DNA of 64,000 bases from JBLMZI01 sp050258755. Its GTDB lineage: Bacteria; Bacillota; Syntrophomonadia; Syntrophomonadales; DTU052. Shown piece after piece: positions 62,093 through 64,000 of this stretch. Below the pieces are notes generated by a model that saw only the letters and a program-made list of their open reading frames with translations, was not told the origin of the DNA and made no database searches. The position numbers and the translations under genes were made by a program. The DNA lies in contig JBLMZI010000004.1 of the NCBI GenBank assembly GCA_050258755.1, positions 558,001 to 622,000 of the forward strand, given 5' to 3'. Position 1 is the first letter of the stretch. Every line of letters begins with the position of its first letter.

Positions 62093-63062
62093 ACCCTTCC
62101 CCTCCCCATGGGACCGAATATGCCACTTCTTCAAGCGTTCCCGGGCCATTGCGGCGTGAGAGTACAACGAGAGCCTGGAACGCACCCCGGGCCGTCAGTT
62201 CCTTAAGGACCGGGCGCCGTAAAACCTCGTCAAGGGTCGCGGCATGGGCGGTGGCGATCAACTGGACGCCGGCGTTTATGCTTTCAAAGACAGCCGCGGC
62301 ATCTTCAGGACCCCCGATTTCATCAACGACCACGATCTCGGGGGATAAAGCCCGAACCGCCATTAAGATTCCCTGTGCTTTGGGACAGGCGTCCAGCACG
62401 TCGGTGCACGGACCGACATCCAGCTGCGGCTTGCCTTCATAACTTCCTGCGATTTCTGAGCGTTCATCGACAATAGAAACCGTACGGGATCGATCTGGCC
62501 AGCCATAGGAAAAACTGCGTGCCAGATCGCGCAGGATGGTTGTTTTTCCGCATCCGGGCGGAGAGATCAGCAGCGTATTCATCAGGTTGCCTTCCGGGTC
62601 GACCAGGCGCGGAATCAGCGACCGCGCACAGCCGGGAAGTTCCCTGGCAATTCGGATGGCCAACCCGGAAAAGTCCTTCATGCGGTAAACGGCGCCGCGT
62701 TCCAGGATGACCCGGCCAGCCAGTCCGACCCGGTGTCCGCCCGGCAGCGTCACATACCCGCGCCGCAGTTCCTCGTCCAAGGCATACAGTGAGTTTTCCG
62801 TGATGGCATTCAAGGTCCGCCGGAAATCGTCACCGGAAGTGATCAATGCCAATTCCGGCGCGCGGGTCAGACTGCCGTCGGCCCCCAAGTAACTGCTCTG
62901 GCCATGAATCACCAGGGCAACCGGTTTCTCCGAACGCAGCCTGATCTCTTGCAGCTGGCTGAGCGTGTCCGTTCCAAGCCGCTCGAGCCCCTCCCGCAGT
63001 GATTTTGGCAGATAAGGGAGAATCTGTTGCTGAATATGTTGGTTGGGCCGAATCCCATTCAT
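61896..63062 (-). CDS. spoIIIAA: Stage III sporulation protein AA (ATPase), C-terminally extended
   Basis: This 388-residue protein is the secretion-type ATPase of the SpoIIIA complex. It has Walker A P-P-G-C-G-K-T-T, S-I-V-D-E-R-S-E-I-A-G-S and Walker B V-V-V-D-E-I-G-G. Family members end soon after L-S-R-R-N-G-P-G-T, but here the frame runs about 70 codons further through spoIIIAB in another frame, adding an Arg/Gln/Pro-rich tail. Either a stop was lost or a frameshift is present. ATG 63062 has AAGGGGG 8 nt upstream. Confidence 0.9.
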   Translation of the reverse strand: MNGIRPNQHIQQQILPYLPKSLREGLERLGTDTLSQLQEIRLRSEKPVALVIHGQSSYLGADGSLTRAPELALITSGDDFRRTLNAITENSLYALDEELRRGYVTLPGGHRVGLAGRVILERGAVYRMKDFSGLAIRIARELPGCARSLIPRLVDPEGNLMNTLLISPPGCGKTTILRDLARSFSYGWPDRSRTVSIVDERSEIAGSYEGKPQLDVGPCTDVLDACPKAQGILMAVRALSPEIVVVDEIGGPEDAAAVFESINAGVQLIATAHAATLDEVLRRPVLKELTARGAFQALVVLSRRNGPGTLEEVAYSVPWGGEGYDLQTGWRRVDCRRGRVERPQQGQPAGSANSRPAQAKIGPQLPGKGDRLRAQPAAASPAKHRTGD

Positions 63063-63086
63063 TGCTTGCACCCCCTTGCATTACCA

Positions 63087-63115
63087 GATATATGGGGTGC
63101 CGGTTCGAATTATGC
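63087..63115 (-). promoter_or_regulatory. Candidate sigma-E promoter for spoIIIA
   Basis: On the minus strand GCATAATT (63108-63115) and CATATATC (63087-63094) are 13 bp apart. The same layout occurs before spoIIM. The spoIIIA operon is sigma-E dependent in Bacillus. Confidence 0.5.
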
Positions 63116-63159
63116 TCCCAAAACGGCGGGCTTTTTGCGGTCATTTTTCTGAAGTAGGG

Positions 63160-63212
63160 CAACAAAAACCCGCTTCCCAAACACAGGTCAGGAAGCGGGT
63201 TATCGGTTTTTT
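63160..63212. terminator. Bidirectional terminator between the CD1247-like gene and spoIIIAA
   Basis: An 11-bp perfect stem (63167-63177 with 63191-63201) is followed by TTTTTTT on the plus side and TTTTTGTTG on the minus side. It ends the CD1247-like transcript ahead of the spoIIIA promoter. Confidence 0.85.
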
Positions 63213-63243
63213 TAAGCTTATTGCGTTGAAGAAAGCAGCTTGT

Positions 63244-63663
63244 TTACATGGAGCTGCTTTCCAGGGGGGTCCCGGCGAGGTCCGGCTGCAGATCCAGTGA
63301 GCTGTCATTGACATAGACAATGCCTGAGCAATTCGGGCAAATCACTTCGATGCTCTCATCATCGTCTAACACGTCAGCGTCAAAATAAACATCGGCACCG
63401 CAGTGACGGCAGGTCATTTCCGCAAATTCAACGTCTTCGTCCCCGTAGATGTCCTCTTCGAGATCGTAAAGATCTTCGTCAATGCTTTCCACATATATCT
63501 TGAAATCATCCAGTTCCTGCTTAATATGACCGGTGACATTCGCCATATCGGACATCACATCCAGCAGTTCGACGATCAGCTTTCCCTGCGGCCCGGATTC
63601 CGCGACATTCATGCCTTCGGACAGACCCTTAAGGTAGCTGATTTTTTCTGAGAGCCGGAGCAT
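63244..63663 (-). CDS. CD1247-type protein with zinc ribbon
   Basis: This 139-residue protein begins M-L-R-L-S-E-K-I-S-Y-L-K-G-L, the CD1247 N-terminal domain, then an acidic helical segment (about 30-80) and a zinc ribbon C-R-H-C-G ... C-P-N-C at about 85-115. The function is unknown; it is conserved between efp and spoIIIA in Clostridia. ATG 63663 has GAGGGGG, which lies in a hairpin. Confidence 0.85.
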   Translation of the reverse strand: MLRLSEKISYLKGLSEGMNVAESGPQGKLIVELLDVMSDMANVTGHIKQELDDFKIYVESIDEDLYDLEEDIYGDEDVEFAEMTCRHCGADVYFDADVLDDDESIEVICPNCSGIVYVNDSSLDLQPDLAGTPLESSSM

Positions 63664-63669
63664 AGTAAA

Positions 63670-63711
63670 CCCCCTCGTGCCTTTTCGCATAGTATGCTCG
63701 GCTCGAGGGGG
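63670..63711 (-). promoter_or_regulatory. Hairpin that covers the CD1247-like ribosome binding site
   Basis: CCCCCTCG (63704-63711, minus-strand reading) pairs with CGAGGGGG (63670-63677), which contains the GAGGGGG ribosome binding site. It may serve as the efp terminator, as a translational switch, or both. Confidence 0.45.
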
Positions 63712-63738
63712 CCCTCATTCGCTAAAATTTGGTGATTC

Positions 63739-64000
63739 TTATTTTACCCGTTCCATGTAGAGTCCGGTTCGGGTATCGATCCGTACCATTTCACCGACGT
63801 TAATAAACAGAGGCACCTTGATGACAGCACCGGTTTCGAGCGTGGCGACCTTGCTGGCACCTGAAGCAGTATCGCCTTTGATGCCGGGTTCCGTCTCGGC
63901 GACGGTCAGTTCCACAAAATTCGGGACGTCAACGCCGAGCACTTCTTCATTGTACTGAAGAACGGTAATATTCATATTTTCTTTCAAATATTTCAGCGCT
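63739..64000 (-). CDS. efp: Elongation factor P (5' truncated by window edge)
   Basis: The visible 86 codons are the C-terminal part of EF-P, which relieves ribosomes stalled at proline runs. The family signature K-V-A-T-L-E-T-G-A-V-I-K-V-P-L-F-I-N-V-G-E is present near the end. The frame continues past 64000 without a start, so domain I and the modified lysine or arginine loop are outside the window. Position next to the spoIIIA operon is typical. Confidence 0.93.
   Translation of the reverse strand, partial: ALKYLKENMNITVLQYNEEVLGVDVPNFVELTVAETEPGIKGDTASGASKVATLETGAVIKVPLFINVGEMVRIDTRTGLYMERVK

Overview
The window is a chromosomal segment of an endospore-forming Firmicute, most likely a clostridial-type anaerobe. 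It carries spo0A, spoIVB, the whole spoIIIA operon, spoIIAA-spoIIAB-sigF, spoVAEa, spoIIM and a dacF-type carboxypeptidase. Most genes have strong GGAGG-type ribosome binding sites. At least ten appear to start at TTG behind such a site. Almost all genes are on the minus strand; the exceptions are a metallo-beta-lactamase-fold enzyme, an S-layer-homology protein and one small exported protein. I see no tRNA or rRNA genes, insertion sequences, prophage or CRISPR array.

Layout from low to high coordinate. Positions 1-15.7 kb hold envelope and housekeeping genes: a PilZ protein, a glucosaminidase with stalk domains, a metallo-beta-lactamase-fold hydrolase, a DUF116 protein, an AarF/UbiB kinase, a phasin-like protein, an SLH protein, lysA, a TrpB2-type tryptophan synthase and a very large exported protein with six repeats. 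Positions 15.7-22.3 kb (read right to left) hold dacF, spoIIAA, spoIIAB, sigF, spoVAEa and then three genes of the 2-hydroxyacyl-CoA dehydratase activase family. Positions 22.3-28.1 kb hold pdp, deoB, xerD, a small membrane protein, spoIIM and a PHP/EndoQ-like protein. Positions 29.0-36.0 kb look like one eight-gene operon: SteA, SteB-like, GT2, MraY-like GT4, M20 peptidase, DUF3866, Nudix hydrolase and an unknown protein.

Positions 36.2-64 kb hold the conserved Firmicute block efp - CD1247-like - spoIIIAA-AH - carboxyltransferase/AccB fusion - accC - asp23/amaP - nusB - tsaD-like - folD - xseA - xseB - ispA - (pilT, DHH) - OLE RNA - oapA - dxs - tlyA - nadK - argR - recN - spoIVB - spo0A.

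The most striking element is the gene-free stretch of about 700 bp at 45060-45770. On the minus strand it has the position, size and structured look of OLE RNA (ornate, large, extremophilic). It is followed directly by a small four-helix membrane protein with a D-x-x-x-D motif that fits OapA, the OLE-associated protein, and then by dxs, which is the neighbourhood known for this RNA.

Several sporulation promoters can be read by eye. They are an exact-consensus sigma-F/G promoter before spoIVB, sigma-E-like promoters before spoIIIAA and spoIIM that share the same architecture, and sigma-H-like promoters before spo0A and spoIIAA. There are also tandem Spo0A boxes near 916-934. Other oddities are a carboxyltransferase fused to a complete AccB-type biotin carrier, a 167-bp overlap-scale extension of spoIIIAA into spoIIIAB (197 bp shared), and a 113-bp overlap inside the activase cluster. 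All calls rest on reading the sequence and on recall of protein families; no database search was run.
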